Shown here piece by piece: positions 17,828 to 27,548 of a stretch of DNA of 64,000 nt (the stretch's first letter is position 1; each line of letters starts with the position of its first letter). Below the pieces are notes generated by a model that was given only the letters and a program-made list of their open reading frames with translations, was not told the DNA's origin and did no database searches. Location: NCBI RefSeq assembly GCF_005696555.1, contig NZ_CP040005.1, positions 1,736,001 to 1,800,000 on the forward strand, read 5' to 3'. This DNA is from Actinomyces sp. oral taxon 171 str. F0337. GTDB lineage: Bacteria > Actinomycetota > Actinomycetes > Actinomycetales > Actinomycetaceae. The position numbers were made by a program, and so were the translations under genes.

Positions 17828-18658
17828 ATGCGCGTTGCAGAGATCGCCGAGCTGACCGGGACAACCGTGCGCACGGTGCGCTACTACCACTCGCTGGGGC
17901 TGCTTCCGATTCCCGGTGAGCATGGCGGCTGGCGCGACTACGACCTGAGCCACGTGGCCCGACTCTCCCGGATCCGTTGGCTGGTGCAGGCCGGAGTGTC
18001 GTTGGAGACCATCAAGCGCGTCCTTGACGAGCCTGAGGCGACCGGCATCGAGCGGATCGACGATGCACCCGCGTCTGAAGCGCGCTCGGCGGCCGGAAGC
18101 GTTGTCGAGGACCTGGCCGGGGCCCTGGCTGCCGTGGAGGATCACCTGGCCGAGGTGACCAGACAGAAAAACATGCTTGCCGGCCTGCTGGAGCGGGCCA
18201 GAACCGGTTCAGCTGTCTCACCGATGTCCCCGCGCATGGCGGCCTTCTTCGACCGGCTGGAGCAGGCCGCTCCCGATAAGGCCACGCGCAGCGCTGTGCG
18301 CAAGGAGCGGGACCTGACCGACCTGGCCTGCTACCGCGGTCAGATGCCGCCGGAGGCGGAGTCCCTGTTCGTCGACCCGGATCCTCACTACGACGCCGAG
18401 TCACTGGCTCTCTATTCCCAGGATCCGGCCGAGCTGTCAGACACGCAGATCGAGCAGCGTGCCCGGCTCATCGTCTCCCGGATGGAGGCCCAGCTGCCGC
18501 CTGAGCGCCTTGCGGCCCTGGCCGGCAGCATCGACACCGAGTCGGTGCGGGCACTCTTCGACCTCATCGCCGCAACCGGTTACCCCGACACCCGACACAC
18601 CCAGGCCTTGGAACGGGAGTTCCTCACCGCGATCAATCGATGGCGCCTGAGCGAGTAA
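17828..18658 (+). CDS. MerR-family transcriptional regulator
   Basis: 276 residues from ATG 17828. The N-terminal winged helix reads MRVAEIAELTGTTVRTVRYY, then HSLGLLPIP and RDYDLSHVARLSRIRWL; a coiled coil follows at about residues 95-130, and a long helical effector-like domain to the end. It has no metal-binding cysteines of the classical MerR type. It is divergent from the DUF4178/SpeD locus with a 130-bp shared region and so is a candidate regulator of it. It resembles the partial regulator at 63490 in layout (GTT.RxVRxYHxLGLL; HVARL.RIRWL), indicating a paralogous pair. Confidence 0.9.
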   Translation: MRVAEIAELTGTTVRTVRYYHSLGLLPIPGEHGGWRDYDLSHVARLSRIRWLVQAGVSLETIKRVLDEPEATGIERIDDAPASEARSAAGSVVEDLAGALAAVEDHLAEVTRQKNMLAGLLERARTGSAVSPMSPRMAAFFDRLEQAAPDKATRSAVRKERDLTDLACYRGQMPPEAESLFVDPDPHYDAESLALYSQDPAELSDTQIEQRARLIVSRMEAQLPPERLAALAGSIDTESVRALFDLIAATGYPDTRHTQALEREFLTAINRWRLSE

Positions 18659-18732
18659 GCGACACGAGCAGACTCGGTTCACTGCGAGCCGATGGGGTCA
18701 CACCGGAAGCAGAGACGAGTAGCGTCGACGGT

Positions 18733-19128
18733 ATGAGTCAGAATCTTCCCTCTTCAGACAGCGTGGTCCTCAAAGGCATCCGCGAGGAGCCCAGTGCCGA
18801 GGACGGAGCGCGGGTCCTGGTGGACCGTCTCTGGCCCCGTGGCATCTCCAAGGAGCGCGCCGCCCTCGATGAGTGGGCCAAGGACGCCACCCCCACCACC
18901 GAGCTGCGGCGGGCCTTTCACAACGGCGAGATGCCCTGGCCCCAGTTCGTCGATGCCTACCGTGCCGAGCTCACCGAACGGCCCGAGGCGGTTGCCGCCG
19001 TCGAGCACCTGCGCGACGAGGCTCTGAAGGGACGCGTAACGCTCCTGTTCGCCGGCCACGACCACGTCCACTGCCACGCGCGTGTCCTGCGCGAGGCGAT
19101 TCTCGGTATCGAGGAGGAGCTGACATGA
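18733..19128 (+). CDS. DUF488 family protein (YeaO-like)
   Basis: 131 residues from ATG 18733. Conserved DUF488 motifs are present: VLVDRLWPRGISKERAALDEWAKDATPTTELR (two adjoining blocks, residues 24-56), then RVTLLFAGHD with HCHARVL near the C-terminus. These small proteins are common and of uncertain function. The stop overlaps the ATG of a tiny ORF (ATGA). Confidence 0.88.
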   Translation: MSQNLPSSDSVVLKGIREEPSAEDGARVLVDRLWPRGISKERAALDEWAKDATPTTELRRAFHNGEMPWPQFVDAYRAELTERPEAVAAVEHLRDEALKGRVTLLFAGHDHVHCHARVLREAILGIEEELT

Positions 19129-19214
19129 ACTCCGCTATCGACGGCACTGCGACACCCTCGCCGACACCCTCGCCCCGCACGACCTCTGTCAACAACAGGA
19201 GATTCCACCCATGA
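19125..19214 (+). CDS. possible 29-codon coupling ORF
   Basis: ATG 19125 overlaps the DUF488 stop (ATGA), GAGGAGG lies just upstream, and the TGA overlaps the ATG of the next gene (ATGA again). The encoded peptide is Pro/Ser/Thr-rich (TPSPTPSPRTTS) with no known motif. It may only relay ribosomes from one gene to the next. Whether the peptide is stable is unknown. Confidence 0.35.
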   Translation: MNSAIDGTATPSPTPSPRTTSVNNRRFHP

Positions 19215-19582
19215 CCTGGTTGATGGCGCTCAACGCCGCTGTCGCGCTGGGGTCCATGTTCTTCGGCCTCGTCGCGTTGTTCAGGCCACAGGCGATGCCA
19301 GGACGGCCACTGACCTCCCCCGGCTCTCAGATGACGCAGCCGAGCGAGGCGACGACCTACTTCGCACGCATGTATGCCGCCAGGGCCGTCCCGTTCGGGA
19401 TCGCCACGGCGGCCGTGTGCATCCTGCTGCCGAGTCAGGCGGCGATCTGGCTCCTGGCGGCTGGAGCCATTGAGCTGCTGGATGCGATGGTTGTGGCAAG
19501 CCGTAACCCACGTGAAGCGGCACCGCCATTGCTCGCCGTGGTGGTCCATATCGGATCAGCAGTGTGGCTCATGACGGCCTGA
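19211..19582 (+). CDS. small membrane protein (DUF4267-like)
   Basis: 123 residues with four hydrophobic segments (about 5-25, 58-76, 78-95, 104-121) and the block YFARMYAARAVPFGI, which resembles small DUF4267-type membrane proteins. AACAGGAG lies about nine bases upstream of the ATG. It ends the plus-strand run and converges on the SUF operon. Function unknown. Confidence 0.75.
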   Translation: MTWLMALNAAVALGSMFFGLVALFRPQAMPGRPLTSPGSQMTQPSEATTYFARMYAARAVPFGIATAAVCILLPSQAAIWLLAAGAIELLDAMVVASRNPREAAPPLLAVVVHIGSAVWLMTA

Positions 19583-19629
19583 GGCATGCAGCGCTCAAGA
19601 GGGCGCGTCACAGCGCCGACGGTGGGGTC

Positions 19630-20025
19630 TCAGACGTTGAATCCCAGGGCGCGGAGCTGTTCGCGACCCTCAGGGGTGATCTTGTCCGGTCCCCACGGCG
19701 GCAGCCACACCCACTGGATACGGACCTTGTCGGCGATGAGGGACAGTGCCTGCTGGGCCTGCTCCTCGATGACGTCGGTGAGCGGACAGGCGGCGGTGGT
19801 CAGGGTCATGTCAAGCACGACGGTTCCGTCGGGCTCGATCGACACCCCGTAGAGCAGCCCGAGGTCGACGACGTTGATACCGAGCTCGGGGTCGATGACA
19901 TCGCGCAGGGCCTCCTCAACGGCGGCGACGTCAACGCCCTCGGTGCTGGCGACGGGGGCCGGCGGCTGCTGGGCGGCCATGGGATTGTCGGCGGCTGCCG
20001 GCATCCCGCTGGGGTTCTCGCTCAT
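19630..20025 (-). CDS. sufT: DUF59/MIP18 metal-sulphur cluster assembly factor (SufT-like)
   Basis: 131 residues from ATG 20025 with AAGGAAGAA upstream. After a ~30-residue flexible Ala/Pro-rich head the DUF59 domain follows: LRDVIDPELGINVVDLGLLYGV, then DMTLTTAACPLTDVI with the reactive Cys, and WLPPWGPDKITPEGREQLRALGF. DUF59 proteins help target or mature Fe-S clusters. It is the final gene of the suf cluster, 52 bp after sufU. The symbol is used in the broad SufT sense. Confidence 0.92.
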   Translation of the reverse strand: MSENPSGMPAAADNPMAAQQPPAPVASTEGVDVAAVEEALRDVIDPELGINVVDLGLLYGVSIEPDGTVVLDMTLTTAACPLTDVIEEQAQQALSLIADKVRIQWVWLPPWGPDKITPEGREQLRALGFNV

Positions 20026-20077
20026 GGCTTCTTCCTTCTTCCTCGCAGGTCGGACGGTGGTGAGAGGGACGGTCGGG

Positions 20078-20554
20078 CTACTCGGGGTCGTTCGGCTCGA
20101 CGGCGGGCAGGGCGACGCCGGACTTGGCCAGGGCGTCCTTGAGGGCCATCCAGCCCAGCAGGGCGCACTTGACACGGTTGGGGTACTTCGAGACGCCCTC
20201 GAAGGCGGCCCCGTCCTCCAGGTCGTCCAGGACGGCGTCATCAACGCCTTTGCCACGTGAGTGCATGAGGGCATCGAAGTCCGCCTCGAGACGGGCGACG
20301 GTGGCCAGGTCGGCGCCGTTGACGAGGTCGTGCATGACGGAGATGGAGGCCTGGGAGATGGAGCATCCGTCCCCCTCCCAGCCGACGGCCTCGATCTTTC
20401 CGTCCTTGACGCGCACACCCAGAGTCACATCGTCTCCGCAGGTGGGGTTCACCTGGTGGCTGGTGGCGTCCGGGGCGTCGAGGGCGCCGGAGCCGTGGCG
20501 CTCGCGGGAGTGGTCGAGGATGACTTGCTGGTAGAGCTGGTCGAGTTCGTTCAT
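20078..20554 (-). CDS. sufU: SufU sulphur-transfer protein
   Basis: 158 residues. Zinc and sulphur-transfer ligands of SufU are present: NPTCGDD, GDGCSISQASISVM, and RVKCALLGW. In Firmicutes and Actinobacteria SufU accepts persulphide from SufS and passes it to the SufBCD scaffold. I chose ATG 20554, which has AGAGG five bases upstream; a GTG at 20560 overlapping the sufS stop is also possible. It is directly downstream of sufS. Confidence 0.95.
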   Translation of the reverse strand: MNELDQLYQQVILDHSRERHGSGALDAPDATSHQVNPTCGDDVTLGVRVKDGKIEAVGWEGDGCSISQASISVMHDLVNGADLATVARLEADFDALMHSRGKGVDDAVLDDLEDGAAFEGVSKYPNRVKCALLGWMALKDALAKSGVALPAVEPNDPE

Positions 20555-20556
20555 GG

Positions 20557-21909
20557 TCACCTCTGGAAGTAGCGCCGGACGTCGGCGATGGCGGACAGGA
20601 AGCGGTCCACCTCCTCGGGCGTGGAACAGGCCCCGAAGGACAGGCGCGAGGAGGCGTGGATGCCGAAGTGCTGGTGGATCGGCTGGGCGCAGTGGTGGCC
20701 GGTACGCACGGCGACGCCGGCGGCGTCGAGGACCTGACCGACGTCGTGGGGGTGGACTCCCTCGATGGAGAAGGCGACCACGCCCAGGCGGTCGGTGGTG
20801 TCGGTCGGGCCGACCAGCCGCAGCCCGGGGACCTGGGTGAGCCCCTCAAGCACCTGCCGGGTGAGGACCTGCTCGGTGGCGTGCAGCCGGTCCAGGCCGA
20901 TCCCCGCCAGGTACTCCACGGCGGCGCGCCATCCCGCGGCCTGCGCCAGCGGCTGGCTACCGGCCTCGAAACGAGGCGGGCCGCTCATGAAGGTTGACGA
21001 CTCCATGGTGACGACCTCGATCATGGAGCCGCCGCTCAGCACGGGCGGCATCGCCGCCAGGAGCTCCTCGGTGGCCACGAGCGCACCAATGCCGGTGGGG
21101 CCGAGCATCTTGTGGCTGGAGAGCACCATGGCGTCCACACCGGCAATCTTCAGTGCGCCGAAGTCCAGCGGGAGGTGGGCGGCGGACTGGCAGGTGTCCA
21201 GGATGACGAGCGCGCCGACCTGTTGGGCGCGCGGGAGGATGAGATCGAGCGGGCTGATCGCGCCGGTGACGTTGGAGGCGTGGGTCAGGGCCAGGACACG
21301 GGTGCGCTCTGTGATGACGTCCAGGGTGGAGGTATCGATGCGCCCGTCCTCGGTCAGGTCCAGCCAGCGCAAGGTGGCGCCGGTGCGGGCGCACAGCTCC
21401 TGCCAGGGCACGAGGTTGGCGTGGTGCTCGGCGCGGGTGACAACCACCTCGTCGCCCTGTCCGATGATGAGGCGCCGAGACGGGTCATCAGTCGCCGCGG
21501 GTCCGCCACCGCGGGCCGCCGACCGTCCCAGGCTGGCGTGCCCGATGGCAAGGGCGACGAGATTGATGGCCTCGGTGGCGTTCTTGGTGAAGACGAGCTC
21601 GCTGCCGCGCGCGCCGACGAAGGCGGCGACGGCGTCGCGGGCGTCCTCGAAGGTGGCAGTGGCCTCGTCGGCGAGCTGGTAGGTCGATCGCCCGGCCGCA
21701 CCGTTGGACATGCGGTAGAAGTCGGCCTCCGTGGTGATGACGCCGGCGGGCTTCTGGCTCGTGGCCGCCCAGTCCAGGTAAGCCAGTGCCTTACCGTTGC
21801 GGGCGGGCCGCTCCAGGTAGGGGAAGTCGGCGCGGATCGCGGCGACCTCCTCCGCGTTGAGCGCGCTGGCCGAAGGCGCCCCGGTGAGCGGGGCCGTGGA
21901 CTGGGTCAT
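20557..21909 (-). CDS. sufS: cysteine desulphurase SufS
   Basis: A 450-residue PLP enzyme that removes sulphur from cysteine for Fe-S assembly. The PLP lysine is in VLSSHKMLGPTGIGAL, the substrate motif TFMSGPPRFEAGSQP is present, and the persulphide Cys is in VRTGHHCAQP near residue 380. A longer than usual loop rich in Gly/Ala (about residues 125-145) is unusual but in frame. It is separated from sufC by 160 bp containing a strong hairpin. Confidence 0.96.
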   Translation of the reverse strand: MTQSTAPLTGAPSASALNAEEVAAIRADFPYLERPARNGKALAYLDWAATSQKPAGVITTEADFYRMSNGAAGRSTYQLADEATATFEDARDAVAAFVGARGSELVFTKNATEAINLVALAIGHASLGRSAARGGGPAATDDPSRRLIIGQGDEVVVTRAEHHANLVPWQELCARTGATLRWLDLTEDGRIDTSTLDVITERTRVLALTHASNVTGAISPLDLILPRAQQVGALVILDTCQSAAHLPLDFGALKIAGVDAMVLSSHKMLGPTGIGALVATEELLAAMPPVLSGGSMIEVVTMESSTFMSGPPRFEAGSQPLAQAAGWRAAVEYLAGIGLDRLHATEQVLTRQVLEGLTQVPGLRLVGPTDTTDRLGVVAFSIEGVHPHDVGQVLDAAGVAVRTGHHCAQPIHQHFGIHASSRLSFGACSTPEEVDRFLSAIADVRRYFQR

Positions 21910-22001
21910 GACGTGCCTTTCCGATTCGGTGCGAGCGGTACCGGGCTTGATCGCCGACGGCGGGGGCTGAGGTCACGAGGAACCTTAGTCCCCCTTCATC
22001 A

Positions 22002-22058
22002 GTGCCGGGGCCGGCGACGACGCCATGTTGCGCGGCGCGCTGTCGTCGGCCCCGGCAC
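22002..22058. repeat. strong inverted repeat between sufC and sufS
   Basis: Arms GTGCCGGGGCCG and CGGCCCCGGCAC pair perfectly over 12 bp and continue with CGAC/GTCG after one mismatch, with a loop region of about 20 bases. It lies in the 160-bp gap after the sufC stop. It could attenuate or end transcription, or stabilise the upstream mRNA. No T tract follows on the minus strand. Confidence 0.75.
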
Positions 22059-22069
22059 AGTGAGGACCG

Positions 22070-22819
<750 letters not shown>

Positions 22820-22887
22820 GCGACGTTTCTTTCAGCTGGGGTGTGGTCTGGTTGCGGGTGGGCGGACTGTCGTGCGGGTCCGGCCTG

Positions 22888-24153
22888 TCACTCGGCTGCC
22901 GGCAGGGCGGCGGGGTCCTGGTCGGTGCGGGCGGCGATGAGTCCAGTGAGCTCGAGCTCCTTCTCGATGGCGGCCATGAGGCGCTCCTCGACCTCATCGA
23001 CACCGATCTCGGCGACGATCTCGTTGAAGAAGCCCAGGACGACGAGGCGACGGGCCTCGGTCTCGGGGATACCGCGGGCACGCAGGTAGAACAGTTGCTG
23101 GTCGTCGAAGCGGCCGGTGGCGCTGGCGTGGCCGGCGCCCTCGATGTTGCCGTTCTCGATCTCCAGGTTCGGCACGGAGTCGGCCTTGGCCCCCTCGGTC
23201 AGGACCAGGTTGCGGTTGAGCTCGTAGGTGTCGGTGCCGCGGGCGGCCTGACCGATGAGGCAGTCCCCCACCCACACCGCGTGCGCGCCCTCGCCCTGAA
23301 GGGCGCCCTTGTAGGTGACGCGCGAGTAGCAGTGCGGCTCGGTATGGGCCACGTAGGGGCGGTGCTCCTGGTGCTGGCCGGAATCGGTGAAGTAGACGCC
23401 GTAGGCGTCGATGTGCCCACCCTCGCCGGAGAAGCCCAGGTCGGGGCAGATGCGCACGTCTCCACCGAGACTGACGACGACGTGCTTGAGGACGCCGCGG
23501 CCACAGACCTTGACCCGGTGGTTGGAGGCGTGGACGGCCTCGTCCTCCCAGCCCTGGACAGTCACCAGGGTGAGCTCGGCGCCGTCGGCGACCGTCACCT
23601 CGACGCCCTGGGTCAGGGCGGCGGTACCGGTGTGGTCGAGGACGACGGTTCCCCTGGAGCCGGACTCGGCGGCGACGAGGATGTGCTGGGCGGTAGGGCG
23701 GGCGAGCTGCGCGTCCTGGCCGATGATGTTCAGTCGTGCGGCCCGCTCCAGCTGGGCGCCGGGCTCCAGGGTCAGCACGGTGGCGGTCTCGGTGCCGTTC
23801 CAGGCGGTGACGCCGGTGCGGTCGACCGGGGCGCCGACGGTGCCGAGGCGGGCGTCGCTGCGTGGGACGGTCTCAAGGCTCACACCATCGGGGAGGTCGG
23901 CCTCGACACGGACGGCGCCGGCATCGGTCTGGGCAGCGCCGGCGGCAGCGCGGATGGCGTCGAGGTCGAACAGTGGGGCGAAGCGCTTCATCGGCGTGAA
24001 GCGCCACTCCTCCTCGCGGCCTCGCGGCACCGGGATGTCGGCCGGGTCGAAGGAGGTGGGGCGGTCGGCGCGCGAGGAGACGTAGCGCGGCCCGCCGTGG
24101 GAGTGGGCGCCGTCGAGCGTGGCGCTCGAGTGGTCGGTGGAGAGTTCAGGCAT
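22888..24153 (-). CDS. sufD: Fe-S cluster assembly protein SufD
   Basis: 421 residues from ATG 24153 with AAGGAG upstream; the frame is open further but that stretch lies in the sufB reading region. SufB/D-type beta-helix with GREEEWRFTPMKRFAPLFD near residue 45, VLDHTGTAALTQGVEV, EPHCYSRVTYKGALQGE, and the conserved GHASATGRFDDQQLFYLRARGIP toward the end. Partner of SufB and SufC. Shorter than SufB and without its extra N-terminal extension. Confidence 0.95.
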   Translation of the reverse strand: MPELSTDHSSATLDGAHSHGGPRYVSSRADRPTSFDPADIPVPRGREEEWRFTPMKRFAPLFDLDAIRAAAGAAQTDAGAVRVEADLPDGVSLETVPRSDARLGTVGAPVDRTGVTAWNGTETATVLTLEPGAQLERAARLNIIGQDAQLARPTAQHILVAAESGSRGTVVLDHTGTAALTQGVEVTVADGAELTLVTVQGWEDEAVHASNHRVKVCGRGVLKHVVVSLGGDVRICPDLGFSGEGGHIDAYGVYFTDSGQHQEHRPYVAHTEPHCYSRVTYKGALQGEGAHAVWVGDCLIGQAARGTDTYELNRNLVLTEGAKADSVPNLEIENGNIEGAGHASATGRFDDQQLFYLRARGIPETEARRLVVLGFFNEIVAEIGVDEVEERLMAAIEKELELTGLIAARTDQDPAALPAAE

Positions 24154-24245
24154 GTGGAGGTGCTCCTTGGCCGGCAGCCAGCCGGTGTAATGAGGTGTGG
24201 GTCGTAGGCTGAGTGGGCTGAAGTGGGAGGATCTGCTGCGGTGGG

Positions 24246-25685
24246 TCAGCCCACCGAGTTCTCCATCTGCAGCTCGATGAGCCGGTTGAGCTCGAGGGCG
24301 TACTCCATGGGAAGCTCCCGGGCGATGGGCTCGACGAAGCCGCGCACGATCGTGGCCATGGCCTCGGTCTCGGTCAGCCCGCGCTGCATGAGGTAGAAGA
24401 GCTGGTCGGCACTCACCTTGGAGACGGTGGCCTCGTGCCCCATCTCGACGTCGTCGGTGCGCACGTCGACGTAGGGGTAGGTGTCCGACCGGGAGATCTC
24501 GTCGACCAGGAGCGCGTCGCACAGCACGTTGGACTTGGAGTGCCGGGCGTTCTTCATGATCTGCACCAGTCCGCGGTAGGCACTGCGGCCACCGTGACGG
24601 GCGATCGACTTGGAGACGATGTGGCTGGAGGTGTGGGGCGCCATGTGGACCATCTTGGCGCCGGTGTCCTGGTGCTGGTCCTCGCCGGCGAAGGCGATGG
24701 ACAGGGCCTCGCCACGGGCGTGGGGCCCCATGAGGAAGACGGCCGGGTACTTCATGTTCCGCTTGGAGCCGATGTTGCCGTCGATCCACTCCATGGTGGC
24801 GCCCTCCTCGCAGGTAGCGCGCTGGGTCACCAGGTTGTAGACGTTGTTGGACCAGTTCTGGATGGTCGTGTAGCGCACACGGGCGTTCTTCTTGACCACG
24901 ATCTCCACGATCGCCGAGTGGAGGGAGTCGGTGGAGTAGATGGGGGCGGTGCAGCCCTCGACGTAGTGGACGTAGGAGTCCTCGTCGGCGATGATGAGCG
25001 TGCGCTCGAACTGGCCCATGTTCTCCGTGTTGATGCGGAAGTAGGCCTGGAGCGGGATCTCGACATGGACGCCCTTGGGGACGTAGATGAAGGAGCCCCC
25101 GGACCACACGGCCGTGTTGAGGGCGGCGAACTTGTTGTCGCCGGCCGGCACCACGGTCCCGAAGTACTCCTTGACGAGCTCGGGGTACTCGCGCACGGCC
25201 GTGTCGGTGTCGACGAAGATGACACCCTGCTCCTCCAGGTCGCCGCGGATCTGGTGGTAGACGACCTCCGACTCGTACTGGGCGGCCACCCCCGCCACCA
25301 GGCGCTCACGCTCGGCCTCGGGGATGCCGATGCGGTCGTAGGTGTTCTTGATGTCCTCGGGCAGGTCGTCCCAGGAGTTGGCCGGCCGGTCCGTGGAGCG
25401 CACGTAGTACTTGACGGCGTCCATGTCGAGCTGGGAGAGGTCCACGCCCCAGGTGGGCATGGGCTTGCGCTCGAAGGTGGAGTAGGCCTTGAGACGCTTG
25501 GCCAGCATCCACTCCGGCTCGCCCTTGATGGCGGAGATCTCGCGGACCACCTGCTCATCAAGGCCTCGCCTGGCCTTCTCGCCGGCCTCGTCGGAGTCGT
25601 GCCAGCCGAAGTCGTAGCTCGTTGAGATCGAGTCGATGATCTCGTCATCGGTGCTACGCGTGGTCTCGGTTGTCGGCAGTGTCAT
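24246..25685 (-). CDS. sufB: Fe-S cluster assembly protein SufB
   Basis: 479 residues, the scaffold subunit on which clusters are built with SufC and SufD. Family blocks are clear: [77 protein letters not shown]-like region ([21 protein letters not shown]) and the late [21 protein letters not shown]. The ATG at 25685 overlaps the sufR stop by four bases. Confidence 0.97.
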   Translation of the reverse strand: MTLPTTETTRSTDDEIIDSISTSYDFGWHDSDEAGEKARRGLDEQVVREISAIKGEPEWMLAKRLKAYSTFERKPMPTWGVDLSQLDMDAVKYYVRSTDRPANSWDDLPEDIKNTYDRIGIPEAERERLVAGVAAQYESEVVYHQIRGDLEEQGVIFVDTDTAVREYPELVKEYFGTVVPAGDNKFAALNTAVWSGGSFIYVPKGVHVEIPLQAYFRINTENMGQFERTLIIADEDSYVHYVEGCTAPIYSTDSLHSAIVEIVVKKNARVRYTTIQNWSNNVYNLVTQRATCEEGATMEWIDGNIGSKRNMKYPAVFLMGPHARGEALSIAFAGEDQHQDTGAKMVHMAPHTSSHIVSKSIARHGGRSAYRGLVQIMKNARHSKSNVLCDALLVDEISRSDTYPYVDVRTDDVEMGHEATVSKVSADQLFYLMQRGLTETEAMATIVRGFVEPIARELPMEYALELNRLIELQMENSVG

Positions 25686-26416
25686 CGGGTTCCTTCCATT
25701 CGCTTGGTCTCAAGGCCTCGCGTCTTAGCCGCCGCCCGGACCGCGCGTTTGCGCAGCGCGGGCATGGCGATCGGAATGTGGGTGGTACAGACGTGCTCGC
25801 CTCCGGCCAGGGTGGCCAGACGCTGGACCGGGACGCCGATGAGCCGGGAGATGGCCTGCGTCTCGGCGTCGCACAGCTCGTGGAACTCCCCGGCGACGTC
25901 ACGCACCGGGCAGTTGCCCTGGCACAGCTGGACGGCGAAGGACCCGTCTCCGACGTCGCGCACCGAGGCCGCGTAACCGTCGAGAGTCAGGGCGTCCGCC
26001 AGGGCGCGGGCCCGCTCCGAGGGGTCCCTGCCGGCCGCCTCGACGACGGCGGCGTAGCGGCGCTCGAGGTCACGGCCCCTGGCCGCGGCGAAGGAGTCCA
26101 CCGCCTTGTCACCGGCCACTTGGGACAGGTAGTGCAGGGCGCGGTTGGCCAGGTCGGAGTAGCCCTCCGCGAAGGAGGTGCGGGCCTTGGGCGTCAGGAC
26201 GTAGTGGCGGGCGGGGCGACCGCGGCCACGCTTACCCGTCTGAGCCGGAGTGTGAACCTCGATCTGCTCAGCGTCCTCGAGCGCTGTGATGTGCCTGCGC
26301 ACGGCGGCCGGCGTCAGGCTCAGGACCTTGGCGAGCTGAGCCGCCGACACCGGTCCCTTCTCAGCGATGAGGTCGAGAACACGTGCCCGGGTAGAGTCGT
26401 CGTCACTTTGCGTCAT
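25682..26416 (-). CDS. sufR: SUF operon regulator SufR
   Basis: 244 residues. The N-terminal winged helix is [20 protein letters not shown] and [14 protein letters not shown]. The C-terminal half holds the cysteine set CQGNCPV, LCDAE and VCTTHIPI expected to bind an Fe-S cluster, plus a His. SufR represses suf when the cluster is loaded and derepresses it when clusters are short. First gene of the operon and coupled to sufB, the usual arrangement in actinobacteria. Confidence 0.94.
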   Translation of the reverse strand: MTQSDDDSTRARVLDLIAEKGPVSAAQLAKVLSLTPAAVRRHITALEDAEQIEVHTPAQTGKRGRGRPARHYVLTPKARTSFAEGYSDLANRALHYLSQVAGDKAVDSFAAARGRDLERRYAAVVEAAGRDPSERARALADALTLDGYAASVRDVGDGSFAVQLCQGNCPVRDVAGEFHELCDAETQAISRLIGVPVQRLATLAGGEHVCTTHIPIAMPALRKRAVRAAAKTRGLETKRMEGTR

Positions 26417-26585
26417 GACCGTTCTCCTCCCCTAGTCGCTTCCGACGCCTCACGGCCTGTCCCCGTTGCGACCGGTTCGACCGCTTCCTTGCCGGCCAAG
26501 CCGGCCAGCCAGTCCGCCGACCGGTTCCAGGATCGACCTGCGAGGCGTCGCTGGTCGTCGTGCCACGAGTTTAACCAAGATCTTG

Positions 26586-26609
26586 CTTGCCGAATTCAAC
26601 ACTGGCAAG
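26586..26609. promoter_or_regulatory. inverted repeat upstream of sufR, candidate SufR operator
   Basis: CTTGCC-N12-GGCAAG lies 170 bp upstream of the sufR start and overlaps a possible minus-strand promoter (TTGCCA-N17-CAAGAT). It could be the autoregulatory site. The choice over other short palindromes in the gap is tentative. Confidence 0.35.
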
Positions 26610-26655
26610 TTCACGACGGAGCGTCGCGGGGTGGGATTGAACACGTCACCTAATG

Positions 26656-26674
26656 AAAGGTAAGCCTTACCTAG
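26656..26674. promoter_or_regulatory. DtxR/IdeR-type iron box upstream of the suf operon
   Basis: AAAGGTAAGCCTTACCTAG matches the 19-bp DtxR/IdeR consensus TTAGGTTAGGCTAACCTAA at 13 of 19 positions, including both AGGT/ACCT cores. Partial further TTAGG/CCTAGG copies sit immediately beside it (to about 26685). It is 240 bp upstream of sufR and beyond the stop of the NUDIX gene, so suf is the only plausible target. The rest of the 331-bp gap holds no gene I can see. Confidence 0.75.
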
Positions 26675-26747
26675 GAATACCTAACCAGTGGGTTGCCGCT
26701 ATGACGGCGCCCCGTTAGTCACGCTGCCGCTGGCCCGGTGCAGGCAC

Positions 26748-27461
26748 CTACAGGCTCTCCGGGCTGCGCAGCCAGGGGGCGTCAGCCGGACGCAGCCCAT
26801 CCCAACCACGGGCGCGGGCCTGGGCCGTGGCCAGGACTCCGAGCACGGTGGAGGGGTTGTGCAGGCGGCCGTCCATGACGGCGTCGAGTGCCTCGTCCAG
26901 TCGGACCCAGGTGGGCACGAACTCGGCCTCCTCGTCCTTGCGGGCGGTGCGCTGGTCCTCGGGCAGCAGGCTCAGGTCCTGGGCGAGGAAGATCCGCGCC
27001 CCCTCGGTGGTGAAGCCGGGCGAGGCGTAGAACTCGGCCAGCGTGTTCCAGGTGGCCGCCGCGTAGTCGGTCTCCTCAGCGAGCTCGCGGGCGGCGGCGA
27101 CGGCGGGGGCCTCCCCCGCCACATCGAGCAGTCCCGCGGGGATCTCCCACAGGCAGGCGCGCACGGGGTGGCGGTACTGGCGAATCATGAGGATCTCCGC
27201 GGCGCCGTCGGTCTGAGAGGATTCCTCACCCTCACGCAGGGCCACGACGGCGACGGCGTCGTGGTGGACGACGACCTGACGAGCCACCGGGTCCTGACCG
27301 GGGGCGAGGAGCACGTGGTCGGCGTCGACGGCGAAGATCGGCCCGCTCCAGACCCTCTGGCTGGACAGGCGCTCACGCCCCGGGTCACGTTCATCGTTGA
27401 GGATGACCTCACGGCCTGCGTATCCGTTGCTCTGACCGACCCCGGTCACCGGCTGGTCCAT
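26748..27461 (-). CDS. NUDIX hydrolase (ADP-ribose pyrophosphatase-like)
   Basis: 237 residues from ATG 27461; AAGGAGG six bases upstream decides this start over the GTG at 27476. The Nudix box is GLLDVAGEAPAVAAARELAEET; upstream PAG-like WEIPAGLL and downstream FYASPGFTTEG are typical of ADP-ribose pyrophosphatases. Synteny with mycobacterial Rv1700 in the tlyA-recN run supports ADPRase. Last gene of the block before suf. Confidence 0.92.
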   Translation of the reverse strand: MDQPVTGVGQSNGYAGREVILNDERDPGRERLSSQRVWSGPIFAVDADHVLLAPGQDPVARQVVVHHDAVAVVALREGEESSQTDGAAEILMIRQYRHPVRACLWEIPAGLLDVAGEAPAVAAARELAEETDYAAATWNTLAEFYASPGFTTEGARIFLAQDLSLLPEDQRTARKDEEAEFVPTWVRLDEALDAVMDGRLHNPSTVLGVLATAQARARGWDGLRPADAPWLRSPESL

Positions 27462-27548
27462 GGTCGCCTCCTTCACCTACTGCCTGCGCTGTGGTTGATA
27501 CGCGCCTGCGCACCCATGATGCTACCGCCGGCCGTCACGATGGCCGGA

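Noticed and set aside
22888..25107. A 739-codon open frame including sufD and part of the sufB region
   Set aside because: The upstream two fifths read in the wrong frame of sufB, with Arg/His-rich composition; sufD starts at the ATG at 24153.
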